Source of the DNA: Oceanibacterium hippocampi
Lineage (GTDB): Bacteria > Pseudomonadota > Alphaproteobacteria > Sneathiellales > Sneathiellaceae
NCBI RefSeq assembly: GCF_900172325.1
Contig: NZ_FWFR01000001.1
Coordinates: 372,001-436,000 of the forward strand
Direction of reading: 5' to 3'
Length of the DNA stretch: 64,000 nucleotides
Shown here in pieces: positions 1-9,246 of the stretch (positions within the stretch are counted from its first letter, which is position 1; every line of letters begins with the position of its first letter). A model generated the notes under the pieces. The model was not told the origin of the DNA and made no database searches. It saw nothing but the letters and a program-made list of their open reading frames with translations. The position numbers and the translations under genes were made by a program.

Positions 1-1
1 G

Positions 2-445
2 GTGAACGGCGAGTTCTACCTGCGCCGCCCCGGCAAGGCGCGCTTCGAATACCAGCCAGACGTACCGATTCTCGTGGTCGCGGACGGCCTGTGGCTGATC
101 TTCTACGACAAGGAGGTCGAGCAGGTGACCCGGCTGCCGCTCTTCTCGACTCCGATCAGCGTGCTGCTGCGCGACGAGGTGTCGCTCGGCGACAGCATCA
201 GGATCGAGGCGGTCGAGCGGGTCGGCGGGCTTGTTTCGGTCCGCGTCCGTGATTCGGGATCGCCCGAGGAGGGCGCCCTCACGCTGATCTTCAGCGAGGA
301 GCCGATGGCGCTCCGCAAGTGGATCGCGCTGGATCCGCAGGGCTACGAAACACAAGTGACGCTGGTCAATCCGGTCTATAATCTCGACTTGCCGGCCAAG
401 CTTTTCGTCTTCCAGGATCCGGCTCCTTCCGGCCCTGGTCGATAA
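2..445 (+). CDS. lolA: Outer-membrane lipoprotein carrier protein LolA, 3' part
   Basis: The 147 visible residues match the C-terminal two thirds of LolA, the periplasmic chaperone that ferries lipoproteins from the LolCDE transporter to the outer membrane. Family-typical segments are FYLRRPGKARFEYQP, a hydrophobic VADGLWLIFYDKE strand, and QVTRLPLFSTPISVLL. No signal peptide is visible because the gene begins upstream of the window; the GTG at position 2 is only the first in-frame start-like codon. The stop is at 443-445. In many alphaproteobacteria lolA lies between ftsK and xth; here xth is 13 kb away. Function is assigned from family resemblance. Confidence 0.8.
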   Translation: MNGEFYLRRPGKARFEYQPDVPILVVADGLWLIFYDKEVEQVTRLPLFSTPISVLLRDEVSLGDSIRIEAVERVGGLVSVRVRDSGSPEEGALTLIFSEEPMALRKWIALDPQGYETQVTLVNPVYNLDLPAKLFVFQDPAPSGPGR

Positions 446-499
446 CGCAGCCGTGCGCGGGTCACGCCGGCGATGCCGGCGAGCTGTGCGAGGTACGGG

Positions 500-1312
500 A
501 TGTCCGCTGAACGAGACCGACTGCTGATCGGGGTTACCGCCTGCGTCCGGGACCTGGACCGGCGCGACTTTCATGTCCTGAGTTCGTTCTACGTCGACGC
601 CGTCGCCCATGCCATGGAGGCGGTGCCGCTGGTCATCCCGGCGCTCGGCCCGGCGGTGGACTGGACGACCATGCTCGACCGTCTCGACGGCCTGCTGTTC
701 ACCGGCAGCCCGTCGAACATCGAGCCGCATCACTATGCCGGCCCACCCGCCCGCGACGGCGTCATGAAGGACGCCAGGCGGGACGCGACGACCCTGCCGC
801 TGATCCGCGAGACGATCCGGGCCGGCGTGCCGATGCTGGCGATCTGCCGGGGCTTGCAAGAACTCAACGTCGCCTATGGCGGCAGCCTGCACCAGCATGT
901 CGAGGAGGTCCCGGGACGGACGGACCATCGTTCCCGCGACAGCGACCCGATGGAGGTCCGCTACGCGCTCCGCCACGAAATCGCCTTCACGCCGGGCGGA
1001 CAGCTCGCGGCGATTGCAGGCACCGATCATGCCCGCGTGAACAGCCTGCACGGCCAGGGCATCGACCGTCTGGGCACCGGCCTGGAGGTCGAGGCGACGG
1101 CTCCCGACGGCACGATCGAGGCGGTTCGGGTCGCCGACGCGCAGGCCTTCGCGCTCGCCGTGCAGTGGCATCCGGAATGGAAAGCCACTGAAATCCCGCT
1201 CTCTCGTGCCATCTTCGCCGCCTTCGGCGATGCCTGCCGGCAGCACGCGGAGCGGCGCAACGACAGACCGGCACAAGCGGGCGGATATGGACGAAATCGA
1301 ATCGTGGCTTAA
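500..1312 (+). CDS. puuD: Gamma-glutamyl-gamma-aminobutyrate hydrolase-like class I amidotransferase (peptidase C26)
   Basis: A 270-residue class I glutamine-amidotransferase fold of the PuuD type, which releases GABA and glutamate from gamma-glutamyl-GABA in the glutamylated putrescine pathway. The nucleophile elbow AICRGLQ puts the catalytic Cys near residue 116, and QWHPEW supplies His 224 and Glu 226. The ATG at 500 is preferred to the in-frame ATG at 473 because GAGGTACGGG precedes it. The gene overlaps the next one by 26 bp, suggesting co-translation. A puuA-like synthetase, an aminotransferase and putrescine transport genes follow, which supports the polyamine role. Genes resembling puuB and puuC are not in the window. 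Confidence 0.82.
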   Translation: MSAERDRLLIGVTACVRDLDRRDFHVLSSFYVDAVAHAMEAVPLVIPALGPAVDWTTMLDRLDGLLFTGSPSNIEPHHYAGPPARDGVMKDARRDATTLPLIRETIRAGVPMLAICRGLQELNVAYGGSLHQHVEEVPGRTDHRSRDSDPMEVRYALRHEIAFTPGGQLAAIAGTDHARVNSLHGQGIDRLGTGLEVEATAPDGTIEAVRVADAQAFALAVQWHPEWKATEIPLSRAIFAAFGDACRQHAERRNDRPAQAGGYGRNRIVA

Positions 1313-2630
1313 AGAACGCGGCATTACCGAGGTCGAGTGCCTCGTCCCGGACATCACCGGTATCGCGCGCGGCAAGATCCTGCCGGCCCGGAAGTTCATC
1401 CAGAGCCAGTTGGACCAGAGCCTCCGCCTGCCTGAGAACATCTTTACCCAGACGGTGACTGGCGAATTCGTGACGACCGACGTCACGGACGAGATCGAAC
1501 CGGACGTGATTCTCCGGCCCGACCCGTCAACGCTCCGCCTCGTGCCCTGGTACTCGGAGCCGACGGCGCAGGTGATCTGCGACGCCCACTACCGAAGCGG
1601 CAAACCGGTGCCCTTCGCGCCACGACAGGTGCTGCGCCGGGTGCTCGACCATTTCAAGCGCCGGAACTGGCAGCCGATCGTGTCGCCGGAGCTCGAATTC
1701 TTCCTGGTCGCGCGCAATCTCGATCCGGACCTGCCGCTGCAGCCGCCGATCGGCCGTTCGGGCCGGCCGGAGGTCGGCCGCCAGTCCTTCGGCATCGACG
1801 CGGTCAACGAGTTCGACCCGATCTTCGAGGATGTCTACGACTATTGCGAGGCGCAGGAACTCGATGTCGACACCCTGATCCACGAGGCGGGCGCGGCCCA
1901 GGTCGAGATCAATTTCAACCACGGCGAGCCGATGTCGATGGCCGACCAGGCCTTCCTGTTCAAGCGCACCGTCCGCAACGTCGCGATCAGCCACGACGTC
2001 TATGCGACCTTCATGGCGAAGCCCTATCAGAACGAGCCGGGCAGCGCGATGCACATCCACCAGAGCCTGGTCGACGCCCGCACCGGCGAGAACCTTTTCT
2101 CCACCCGGGCCGGAAAGAACAGCCGGCTGTTCCTGTCCTACATCGCCGGCCTGCAGGAGTATTCGCCGGCGGCGATGCCCCTGCTCGCGCCGAACGTCAA
2201 TTCCTACCGCCGCATCACGCCGGACTGGTCGGCGCCGATCAACCTGCTCTGGGCCGACGAGAACCGCACCGTCGGCCTGCGAATACCGGCCTCGGGACGG
2301 GAGAACCGGCGGGTCGAGAACCGCGTCCCCGGGGCCGACGCCAATCCCTATCTGGTGATCGCGGCGACGCTCGCCTGCGGATATCTCGGCATGAGCCAGC
2401 GCCTGAAGCCGAGCGAGCCGACGATCGGCTCGGCGTACGGCAAGCCGGACTTCGCGCTGCCCCGCTACTTGCCGGACGCGCTCGAGCAACTCCGCCACTC
2501 CAGCGACCTGCAGCGGATCCTCGGGCGCGATTTTGCGCATCTTCTGGTCGCCGTGAAGCAGCAGGAAATGAATGCCTATCACGAGGTGATCAGCGCCTGG
2601 GAACGGGAGCATCTCCTGCTCAACGTCTGA
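1287..2630 (+). CDS. puuA: Glutamine synthetase family protein, probable gamma-glutamylputrescine synthetase
   Basis: A 447-residue glutamine-synthetase fold. The N-terminal beta-grasp (DITGIARGKILPA) is followed by a catalytic domain with SPELEFFLVA, HEAGAAQVEINF, the GSAMHIHQSL nucleotide/metal segment, and NRTVGLRIPASGRENRRVENR. Length and sequence resemble PuuA-type enzymes that ligate glutamate to putrescine rather than ammonia-fixing GlnA; no adenylylation-loop tyrosine motif was recognised. The ATG at 1287 follows GGGCGGAT and lies inside the 3' end of the puuD-like gene. The order puuD-puuA then aminotransferase then potFGHI supports polyamine specificity; that substrate assignment is inference. 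A hairpin terminator follows the stop. Confidence 0.82.
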   Translation: MDEIESWLKERGITEVECLVPDITGIARGKILPARKFIQSQLDQSLRLPENIFTQTVTGEFVTTDVTDEIEPDVILRPDPSTLRLVPWYSEPTAQVICDAHYRSGKPVPFAPRQVLRRVLDHFKRRNWQPIVSPELEFFLVARNLDPDLPLQPPIGRSGRPEVGRQSFGIDAVNEFDPIFEDVYDYCEAQELDVDTLIHEAGAAQVEINFNHGEPMSMADQAFLFKRTVRNVAISHDVYATFMAKPYQNEPGSAMHIHQSLVDARTGENLFSTRAGKNSRLFLSYIAGLQEYSPAAMPLLAPNVNSYRRITPDWSAPINLLWADENRTVGLRIPASGRENRRVENRVPGADANPYLVIAATLACGYLGMSQRLKPSEPTIGSAYGKPDFALPRYLPDALEQLRHSSDLQRILGRDFAHLLVAVKQQEMNAYHEVISAWEREHLLLNV

Positions 2631-2650
2631 CGCGGCCGTGCATGCGCGAC

Positions 2651-2672
2651 GCCCCGGCGCATATTCCGGGGC
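2651..2672 (+). terminator. Hairpin terminator after the puuA-like gene
   Basis: GCCCCGG and CCGGGGC form a perfect 7-bp stem around the 8-nt loop cgcatatt, followed by TTCGATTT. It lies 20 bp after the stop at 2630 and probably ends the puuDA transcript. The remaining stretch to 2854 holds no recognisable gene and is probably the promoter region of the aminotransferase. Confidence 0.55.
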
Positions 2673-2854
2673 TTCGATTTACGCCCCCGATTTGCTAGGA
2701 TCGCGGCCATGCGACGCGCCTGCCCACCGAACCGGACGGCCGGTCTCTGCCGGAAGCGGATTCTGCTGATCGACTGCGCGCGCATCGATTACAATCCCTG
2801 ATCGCGCGCGACGACCCAGCCGTCACCCTTCCAGCGCGACGATCAGAGGTTTCC

Positions 2855-4240
2855 ATGTCCATCAGCAACAAGCATCGCCCGACGACCGCCGAATTGCGCG
2901 CGCTCGACGCGGCCCACCACCTGCATCCGTTCACCGACCATGCCGCGCTCGGCGCCAAGGGCGTGCGCGTCATCGACCGCGCCGAAGGCGTCTATCTGTG
3001 GGATTCGGAAGGCAAGCGCCTGCTCGACGGCATGGCCGGCCTGTGGTGCGTCAATGTCGGCTACGGTCGCGAACGCCTTGCCCAGGTCGCCTTCGAGACG
3101 ATGCGCGACCTGCCGTATTACAACACGTTCTTCCAGACCACCCATGCGCCCGCCGTCGAGCTTGCCGCCAAGATCCGCGAAGTCACGCCGGAGGGCATGG
3201 AACTCGTCTTCTTCGCCTGCTCGGGCTCGGAAGCCAACGACAGCATGGTCAAGTTCGTCCGCTATTTCTGGAACCTGCAGGGCCGCCCCGAGAAGAAGAT
3301 CATGATCAGCCGCAATTCCGGCTATCACGGCGTGACGCTCGCGGCCGCCTCGCTGTCTGGCCTGACGCCGATGCATCCGCAGTTCGACCTGCCGCTGCCC
3401 GGCTTCGAGAAGGTCGACGCGCCCTACTGGTTCCGCGACGGCGGCGACCTCTCGCCGGAGGAATTCGGCCTCAAGGCGGCGGCCAGCCTGGAAACGAAGA
3501 TCCTCGAACTCGGCGCCGGCAATGTCGCCGCATTCGTCGCCGAGCCGATCCAGGGCGCCGGTGGCGTCATCATTCCGCCGGCGACCTACTGGCCCGAGAT
3601 CCAGCGGATCTGCGACAAGCATGATGTCCTTCTGGTCGCCGACGAAGTGATCTGCGGGTTCGGCCGGACCGGCAACTGGTTCGGCTGCGATACCTTCGGG
3701 ATCCGCCCCGACATCATGACGATGGCGAAGGGCATGTCGTCCGGCTACCAGCCGATTTCGGCGGTGGTGCTGGGCGGCCGCGTCGCCGCGGCGATCGGCG
3801 GCGCCGACGAGGAGCTTTCGCACGGCTTCACCTATTCCGGACATCCGGTGACCGCCGCCGTGGCGCTCGAGAATATCCGGATCATCGAGGAAGAAGATCT
3901 TGTCACCCGGGTGCGTGAGGATATCGGCCCCTACCTCCAGCAGGGTCTGCAGAGTCTCGCCGACCATCCGCTGATCGGGGAGGTTCGCGGCATCGGCCTG
4001 CTCGGCGCGCTCGAACTCGTCGCCGACAAGGCGACGCGGAGCCGTTTTCCGGCCGACCGGAGCGTCGGAATGATCTGCCGGGACCATTGCTTCGGCAACG
4101 GACTGGTGATGCGCGCGGTCGGCGATACCATGGTCGTCTCGCCGCCGCTGACGATCAGTCGCGAGGAAGTCGACGAGCTCGTCAGGCTGGCCCGGACTGC
4201 CTTCGACCTGACCGCGCGCGACCTCGGCGTGAGCGCCTGA
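2855..4240 (+). CDS. Class III PLP aminotransferase, putrescine/omega-amino acid:pyruvate type
   Basis: A 461-residue fold-type I class III aminotransferase. Typical segments are the N-terminal HHLHPFTDH region, VYLWDSEGKRLLDGMAG, the FACSGSEAND cofactor loop, LVADEVICGFGRTG (Asp contacting the PLP pyridine nitrogen), and MTMAKGMSSGYQPISA with the Schiff-base lysine at about residue 292. It most resembles SpuC/YgjG-like and omega-amino acid:pyruvate transaminases that accept putrescine, GABA or beta-alanine. It sits between the glutamylation genes and the potFGHI importer, so it probably removes an amino group from putrescine or a product of it. The exact substrate cannot be read from sequence. 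Confidence 0.8.
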   Translation: MSISNKHRPTTAELRALDAAHHLHPFTDHAALGAKGVRVIDRAEGVYLWDSEGKRLLDGMAGLWCVNVGYGRERLAQVAFETMRDLPYYNTFFQTTHAPAVELAAKIREVTPEGMELVFFACSGSEANDSMVKFVRYFWNLQGRPEKKIMISRNSGYHGVTLAAASLSGLTPMHPQFDLPLPGFEKVDAPYWFRDGGDLSPEEFGLKAAASLETKILELGAGNVAAFVAEPIQGAGGVIIPPATYWPEIQRICDKHDVLLVADEVICGFGRTGNWFGCDTFGIRPDIMTMAKGMSSGYQPISAVVLGGRVAAAIGGADEELSHGFTYSGHPVTAAVALENIRIIEEEDLVTRVREDIGPYLQQGLQSLADHPLIGEVRGIGLLGALELVADKATRSRFPADRSVGMICRDHCFGNGLVMRAVGDTMVVSPPLTISREEVDELVRLARTAFDLTARDLGVSA

Positions 4241-4345
4241 TCGCGCTCGATGGTGCGTTGCAAAAGGGGGAGTTGACAGCCGGCCCGGACTGACCGCAAT
4301 GATTGCAGCAGACGGCAATTTCCCCGGCAGGAATGGGAGAGAGAA

Positions 4346-5440
4346 ATGGCAAATCCGGCGGGATCGCTCGTTGCAGCGGTCGGCCTTCTGGCACTGACAA
4401 GTTCCATCGCTCTCGCCGAGGGCGTTGTCCATGTCTACAACTGGTCGGACTATATCGATGAAGAGATCCTCAGCGATTTCGAGCAGGAAACCGGCATCAA
4501 GGTCGTCTACGACGTCTTCGATTCAAACGACATCCTCGAAACCAAGCTGCTGACCGGCGGCACCGGCTACGACGTCGTCGTGCCGACCGGCACCTTCCTC
4601 AACCGGCAGATCCAGGCCGGCGTTTTTCAGCCGCTCGACAAGTCGAAGCTGCCGAACATCGCCAATATGGACCCGGCGATCATGAAGCGGGTCGCGATCC
4701 ATGATCCGGACAACAAGTATGCCGTCAACTACATGTGGGGCACGACCGGCATCGGCTACAATGTCGACAAGATCAAGGAGCGCATGCCCGATGCCCCGGT
4801 CGACAGCTGGCGCATGATCTTCGATCCCGAAGTGGTGTCGAAGTTCGCCGATTGCGGGATCCAGATCCTCGATGCCGCGGACGAACTGATCCCGGCGGCG
4901 CTCAACTATATCGGCGAGAATCCCGACAGCCACGATCCCGACGTGATCGCAAAGGCAGAGCCGGTACTGAAGGCGATCCGGCCCTATATCTCGAAGTTCC
5001 ACTCCTCCGAATATATCAGCGCGCTCGCCAACGGCGACATCTGCCTGGCGGTCGGCTGGTCCGGCGACGTGCTGCAGGCCCGCGACCGTGCCGCCGAGGC
5101 CGGCAACAATGTCTCTGTCGAATACACCATCCCGAAGGAAGGCACCCTGATGTGGTTCGACAATCTGGCCATCCCGGCCGATGCGCCGCATCCGGACAAT
5201 GCCCTTGCATTCATCAACTACCTGATGCGCCCGGAGGTCATCGCCAAGGCGACCAACTACGTCTACTACGCCAACGGCAACAAGGCGTCGAAGTCGCTGG
5301 TCGATCCGGAAGTCACCGGCGATCCGGCCATCTATCCCAGCGACGAGGTCGTCGACAGGCTCTACGTCACCACCCCCTATGACCGCAAATCGCAGCGCAT
5401 CGTGACGCGCCTCTGGACCAATCTGAAAGCCAACCAGTAG
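4346..5440 (+). CDS. potF: Periplasmic putrescine-binding protein (PotF/SpuD type)
   Basis: A 364-residue extracellular solute-binding protein of the polyamine family. The N-terminus carries a Sec signal peptide (VGLLALTSSIALA, cleavage about residue 24), followed by the family opening VVHVYNWSDYIDEEIL. YDVVVPTGTF, VNYMWGTTGIGYN and AVGWSGDVLQA are polyamine-pocket segments shared with PotF/SpuD. GGGAGAGAGAA precedes the ATG, and a -35-like TTGACA lies at 4273 upstream. The gene leads potFGHI and is separated from potG by a strong hairpin, a common way to express binding protein in excess of permease. Putrescine versus spermidine preference is inferred from neighbours. Confidence 0.87.
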   Translation: MANPAGSLVAAVGLLALTSSIALAEGVVHVYNWSDYIDEEILSDFEQETGIKVVYDVFDSNDILETKLLTGGTGYDVVVPTGTFLNRQIQAGVFQPLDKSKLPNIANMDPAIMKRVAIHDPDNKYAVNYMWGTTGIGYNVDKIKERMPDAPVDSWRMIFDPEVVSKFADCGIQILDAADELIPAALNYIGENPDSHDPDVIAKAEPVLKAIRPYISKFHSSEYISALANGDICLAVGWSGDVLQARDRAAEAGNNVSVEYTIPKEGTLMWFDNLAIPADAPHPDNALAFINYLMRPEVIAKATNYVYYANGNKASKSLVDPEVTGDPAIYPSDEVVDRLYVTTPYDRKSQRIVTRLWTNLKANQ

Positions 5441-5449
5441 GATCGAGAG

Positions 5450-5474
5450 GGCGCCCGGTCGGCGACCGGGCGCC
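5450..5474 (+). terminator. Strong hairpin between potF and potG
   Basis: GGCGCCCGGTC and GACCGGGCGCC form a perfect 11-bp stem with a 3-nt loop, 9 bp after the potF stop. No T-run follows, so it more likely protects the potF 3' end or attenuates than fully terminates. The same GCGCCCGGTC core appears in a second hairpin at 9247-9279. Confidence 0.6.
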
Positions 5475-5506
5475 GGATCTTCCGGCACGACTTGCGGAGG
5501 GGGCCC

Positions 5507-6661
5507 TTGACCGCGCGCGCGACCGAACCGACCAAGAAGAAGAAATGGGCGCCGTGGTCGGATCCGGAGGCCGAACCCTTCATCCGACTGGTCGACGTCA
5601 GCAAGCGCTTCGGCGATTTCCTCGCGGTCGACAATATCTCGCTCGATATCTACCGCAGCGAGTTCTTCGCCCTTCTCGGGCCATCGGGTTGCGGCAAGAC
5701 GACCCTGCTCCGGATGCTGGCGGGCTTCGAGAAGCCGACCTCCGGACGCATCGAGATCGATGGCGTCGACATGGCGGACGTTCCACCCTACGAGCGCCCG
5801 GTCAACATGATGTTCCAGTCCTATGCGCTATTTCCGCATATGACGGTTGAGCAGAATATCGCTTTCGGGCTGCGCCAGGACCGGGTCCCGCGGGACGAGA
5901 TCGCCCGCCGGGTCCGGGAGATGCTGGACCTCGTCCAGCTCGGGCCACTCGCCAAGCGCAAGCCGCACCAGCTCTCCGGCGGCCAGCGCCAGCGCGTCGC
6001 GCTCGCCCGCAGCCTGGTCAAGCGGCCGAAGATGCTGCTACTCGACGAACCGCTCGGCGCGCTCGACAAGAAGCTCCGCGAGAAGACCCAGTTCGAACTG
6101 GTCAACATCCAGGAGGAGACCGGGATCACCTTCGTCATCGTCACGCATGACCAGGAAGAGGCGATGACCGTCTCGTGCCGGATTGCGGTCATGAACCAGG
6201 GCCGTGTCGTACAGGCGGCAACGCCGACCGAAGTCTACGAGTTCCCCAATTCGCGCTACGTCGCGGAGTTCATCGGCGACGTCAATATCTTCGAGGGGCG
6301 GGTTACCGAATCGGGTGCCGACCATGCCGTGATCGGCGCGCCGGAAGCAGACTGCCGCTTCCGGATCGACCACGGCATATCGGCCAACGTCGAGGCCACC
6401 GTCTGGCTCGCGCTCCGACCCGAGAAGATGGTGATCGGCAAGACCCCGCCCGAGGATCCCACCGTCAACTGCATCAGCGGTGTGGTCTGGGACATCGGCT
6501 ATCTCGGCAACCTCTCGATTTTCCATGTCCGGCTCGATTCCGGCAAGACCGTGACCTCCATTCGCACCAATCGCAGCCGCGAGACCGAGCTCGACATCAC
6601 CTGGGAGGACCGGGTCTACCTGACCTGGGCACCCGGCGCGGTCGCGGTGCTGATGACATGA
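5507..6661 (+). CDS. potG: Polyamine ABC transporter ATP-binding protein
   Basis: A 384-residue ATPase of the PotA/PotG type. The N-terminal ABC domain has Walker A GPSGCGKTT (about 58-66), signature LSGGQ (156-160), Walker B LLLDEP (177-182) and the H-loop VTHDQEEAM. A C-terminal TOBE regulatory domain (LALRPEKM) follows from about residue 285. The TTG at 5507 is chosen as start because GGAGGGGG ends four bases upstream; an in-frame TTG at 5492 lies ahead of that ribosome-binding site. It energises uptake through PotH and PotI. The stop overlaps the potH start by 4 bp (ATGA), indicating translational coupling. Confidence 0.87.
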   Translation: MTARATEPTKKKKWAPWSDPEAEPFIRLVDVSKRFGDFLAVDNISLDIYRSEFFALLGPSGCGKTTLLRMLAGFEKPTSGRIEIDGVDMADVPPYERPVNMMFQSYALFPHMTVEQNIAFGLRQDRVPRDEIARRVREMLDLVQLGPLAKRKPHQLSGGQRQRVALARSLVKRPKMLLLDEPLGALDKKLREKTQFELVNIQEETGITFVIVTHDQEEAMTVSCRIAVMNQGRVVQAATPTEVYEFPNSRYVAEFIGDVNIFEGRVTESGADHAVIGAPEADCRFRIDHGISANVEATVWLALRPEKMVIGKTPPEDPTVNCISGVVWDIGYLGNLSIFHVRLDSGKTVTSIRTNRSRETELDITWEDRVYLTWAPGAVAVLMT

Positions 6662-7677
6662 ATACGGGTAAACGCCCGGTAGCCGCCTATGTCGACCGCC
6701 AGGCATCGACCCCGCCGGGCGGCCGGCTGGAATCGGTGCACCGGGCGATGATGGCCTACCGGGTCTATCGCTGGTTCGCCCTCATCGGCGACAAGTTCGG
6801 CATCAGCGGCCAGACGCTGGTCATCGCGATCCCGTTCATCTGGCTGCTGCTGTTCTTCCTGGCGCCGTTCCTGATCGTGCTGAAGATCAGTTTCGCCGAA
6901 CCGCTGACGGCGATCCCGCCCTACAGCCAGCTCTGGCAATGGGACGGCGAGACGCTGGCGATCCATCTCAACCTGTATAACTACATCTTCCTCGGCGAGG
7001 ATGACCTGTACTGGCGGGCCTACCTGTCGAGCATCCGGATCGCCGGGATTTCGGCGCTGTTGACGCTGCTTGTCGGCTATCCGCTTGCCTATGCGATGGC
7101 ACGCGCGCCGGCGTCCTGGCGGCCAACCCTCGTGATGCTGGTCATCCTGCCCTTCTGGACCTCGTTCCTGATCCGCGTCTATGCCTGGATCGGCATCCTG
7201 AAGCCGGAGGGACTGCTCAACCTGCTGCTCAGCTGGCTCGGCCTGATCGACCAGCCGCTGACGATCCTGAACACCAATACCGCGGTCTATATCGGCATCG
7301 TCTATTCCTACCTGCCCTTCATGGTCCTGCCGCTCTATGCCAACCTGGAGAAGATGGACCTGAGCCTGCTGGAAGCGGCGGCCGATCTCGGCTGCCGGCC
7401 GATCAAGGCATTCTGGCTGGTGACCGTGCCGCTCTCGGTGCCGGGCATCATCGGTGGCCTGCTGCTGGTCTTCATCCCGGCGGTCGGCGAGTTCGTCATT
7501 CCCGACCTGCTCGGCGGCTCGGAAACGCTGATGATCGGCAAGACGCTCTGGTCGGAATTCTTCAACAACCGCGACTGGCCGCTCTCGAGCGCGGTCACCG
7601 TCATCCTGCTCGGCATCCTGCTGGTTCCGATCGTCTACTTCCAGCGCCAGCAGGCGAAAGCGGCGGAGCGGGCCTAG
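6658..7677 (+). CDS. potH: Polyamine ABC transporter permease PotH
   Basis: A 339-residue inner-membrane permease with about six membrane helices after a cytoplasmic N-terminal extension (first helix about 55-80). The EAA-loop region MDLSLLEAAADLGCRPIKAF contacts the ATPase. The ATG lies in the ATGA overlap with potG. The open frame extends far upstream of 6658, but that part is out-of-phase shadow of potG. Together with PotI it forms the heterodimeric channel for putrescine delivered by PotF. Confidence 0.86.
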   Translation: MNTGKRPVAAYVDRQASTPPGGRLESVHRAMMAYRVYRWFALIGDKFGISGQTLVIAIPFIWLLLFFLAPFLIVLKISFAEPLTAIPPYSQLWQWDGETLAIHLNLYNYIFLGEDDLYWRAYLSSIRIAGISALLTLLVGYPLAYAMARAPASWRPTLVMLVILPFWTSFLIRVYAWIGILKPEGLLNLLLSWLGLIDQPLTILNTNTAVYIGIVYSYLPFMVLPLYANLEKMDLSLLEAAADLGCRPIKAFWLVTVPLSVPGIIGGLLLVFIPAVGEFVIPDLLGGSETLMIGKTLWSEFFNNRDWPLSSAVTVILLGILLVPIVYFQRQQAKAAERA

Positions 7678-8499
7678 ATGTTCAACCGGCTCACCCCGTT
7701 CAACGTCACCGCGCTCGCCTTCGGCTACGCCTTCCTCTACCTGCCGATCGTGATCCTGGTGATCTTCTCGTTCAACGAGTCACGGCTGGTGACGGTCTGG
7801 GCCGGCTTCTCGACCAAGTGGTACGTCTCGCTGTTCGATAACACCAAGATCATGGACGGCGCCTGGACGACGCTGCGGATCGCCTTCATATCGTCGACCC
7901 TGGCGCTGGTCTTCGGTACCCTTGCCGGCCTGGCGCTCGCGCGCTTCACGCAGTTCCGGGGCCGTACGCTGTTTTCCGGAATGGTCGCGGCGCCGCTGGT
8001 GATGCCCGAGGTGATCACCGGGCTCTCGATGCTGCTGCTGTTCGTCGCGCTCGACTGGACGCGCGGCATCGGCACGATCACCATCGCGCATACCACCTTC
8101 GCGATGGCCTATGTCGCGGTCGTCGTGCAATCCCGACTTGTCACCTTCGACCGCTCGATCGAGGAGGCGGCGCTCGACCTGGGGGCGACGCCGGCGAAGA
8201 CCTTCTTCGTCATCACCCTGCCGATCATCGCGCCGGCGCTCGTTGCCGGCTGGCTGCTTTCCTTCACGCTCTCGCTCGACGACCTGGTCATCGCCTCGTT
8301 CACCTCGGGCCCCGGCGCGACCACCCTGCCGATGGAGATCTACAGCATGGTGCGGCTCGGCGTGACGCCGGAAATCAACGCGGTCTCGACGATCCTGGTC
8401 GGCATAGTGACCGTCGGCGTGCTGATTGCCAGCGTGCTCCAGAAGCGCGCGGCCCTGCAGCGCATCGCCGACGAAAGGCTGGCCCAGGCGAGCGAGTGA
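7678..8499 (+). CDS. potI: Polyamine ABC transporter permease PotI
   Basis: A 273-residue permease with about six membrane helices and the EAA motif SIEEAALDLGATPAKTF. The ATG directly follows the potH stop codon TAG, so the two permeases are co-translated. Segments GFSTKWYVSLF and FTLSLDDLVIASFTSGPG are typical of PotI/PotC. This is the last gene of the polyamine unit; the next gene, a MarR regulator, converges on it 28 bp away. Confidence 0.86.
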   Translation: MFNRLTPFNVTALAFGYAFLYLPIVILVIFSFNESRLVTVWAGFSTKWYVSLFDNTKIMDGAWTTLRIAFISSTLALVFGTLAGLALARFTQFRGRTLFSGMVAAPLVMPEVITGLSMLLLFVALDWTRGIGTITIAHTTFAMAYVAVVVQSRLVTFDRSIEEAALDLGATPAKTFFVITLPIIAPALVAGWLLSFTLSLDDLVIASFTSGPGATTLPMEIYSMVRLGVTPEINAVSTILVGIVTVGVLIASVLQKRAALQRIADERLAQASE

Positions 8500-8527
8500 G
8501 CGGCCGGGCGCGGGCGACAGGCGACGT

Positions 8528-9055
8528 TCAGGAGGCGCCGTTGCCGTTCAACTTCTTCAGGAGCGCGATCAGTTCGGCACGCTCGCCCGCGTCGAGGGCC
8601 TCTGTCACGCCCTCGTCATGGGCCCGGACATCGCCGGCAAGCACATCGTAGAGCGTCTCGCCCTGCGGGCTCAGATGGAGCGCGTAGGACCGCCTGTCGT
8701 TCGGAGCGGGCCGGCGCTCGACGAGCCCGCGCTTTTCCAGCCGGCCGATCACGGCAACGACGGTCGAGCGATCGACCCCCATCGCCTGACCGAGGTCGCT
8801 CTGGTTGAGGCCGGCATTGCGATGGATGATCGTCAGCACGCCGAACTGGCCCGGCGTGATCCGGTGCCGCTCGATCCTGCGGGCGAAATCCTGGAACACG
8901 AGAACCTGGGCGCGCCGAATGTTGTAACCGACAAGTTCGGGCAGGATTCCGAGATCGAACCCCCGTTGCGCCCGCTGGTCCGCCGCCGATCCGGGGCGCG
9001 CCGGCTCCTCTTTCCCGCCGGGCGACGATCTGTCCTGGCCTGTCCGTTCCTGCAC
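8528..9055 (-). CDS. MarR-family transcriptional regulator
   Basis: A 175-residue winged-helix repressor. After a charged, low-complexity N-terminus, the helical core starts near residue 33 (FDLGILPELVGYNIRRAQ). The wHTH follows (ITPGQFGVLTIIHRNAGLNQSDLGQ, then RSTVVAVIGRLEKRGLVERRPAPNDRR), where the DRR beta-wing is diagnostic of MarR. The start is GTG at 9055, preceded by GGAGAG. It is transcribed away from the ferredoxin-reductase/gentisate block, and a MarR-like palindrome lies about 100 bp upstream, so it probably represses that block until an aromatic ligand binds. The ligand is unknown. Confidence 0.8.
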   Translation of the reverse strand: MQERTGQDRSSPGGKEEPARPGSAADQRAQRGFDLGILPELVGYNIRRAQVLVFQDFARRIERHRITPGQFGVLTIIHRNAGLNQSDLGQAMGVDRSTVVAVIGRLEKRGLVERRPAPNDRRSYALHLSPQGETLYDVLAGDVRAHDEGVTEALDAGERAELIALLKKLNGNGAS

Positions 9056-9154
9056 CCTGTTGCTCTCCGTTCTCGGCTTTCACCCGGCAATTCAATTCTC
9101 GACGACAGCTGATCGCATCGGCGCACTGGCTTTTTCGTGCTTTCTGTACTATAA

Positions 9155-9165
9155 CTATCGGATAG
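9155..9165. promoter_or_regulatory. MarR-like operator palindrome
   Basis: CTATC-G-GATAG is a perfect inverted repeat in an AT-rich island (TACTATAACTATCGGATAGG) that resembles both a -10 region and a MarR box. It is 100 bp upstream of the marR start and 250 bp upstream of the reductase gene. The whole 9056-9416 gap (361 bp) contains this site, the hairpin at 9247-9279, and no gene I can support. Confidence 0.4.
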
Positions 9166-9246
9166 GATTTTGGGTGACCAGACCGACCCCAATTTCCCTC
9201 AGGCGAACGAGTTTCCCCTCCCTTCGCCTGTACTCGGCAACGAGCG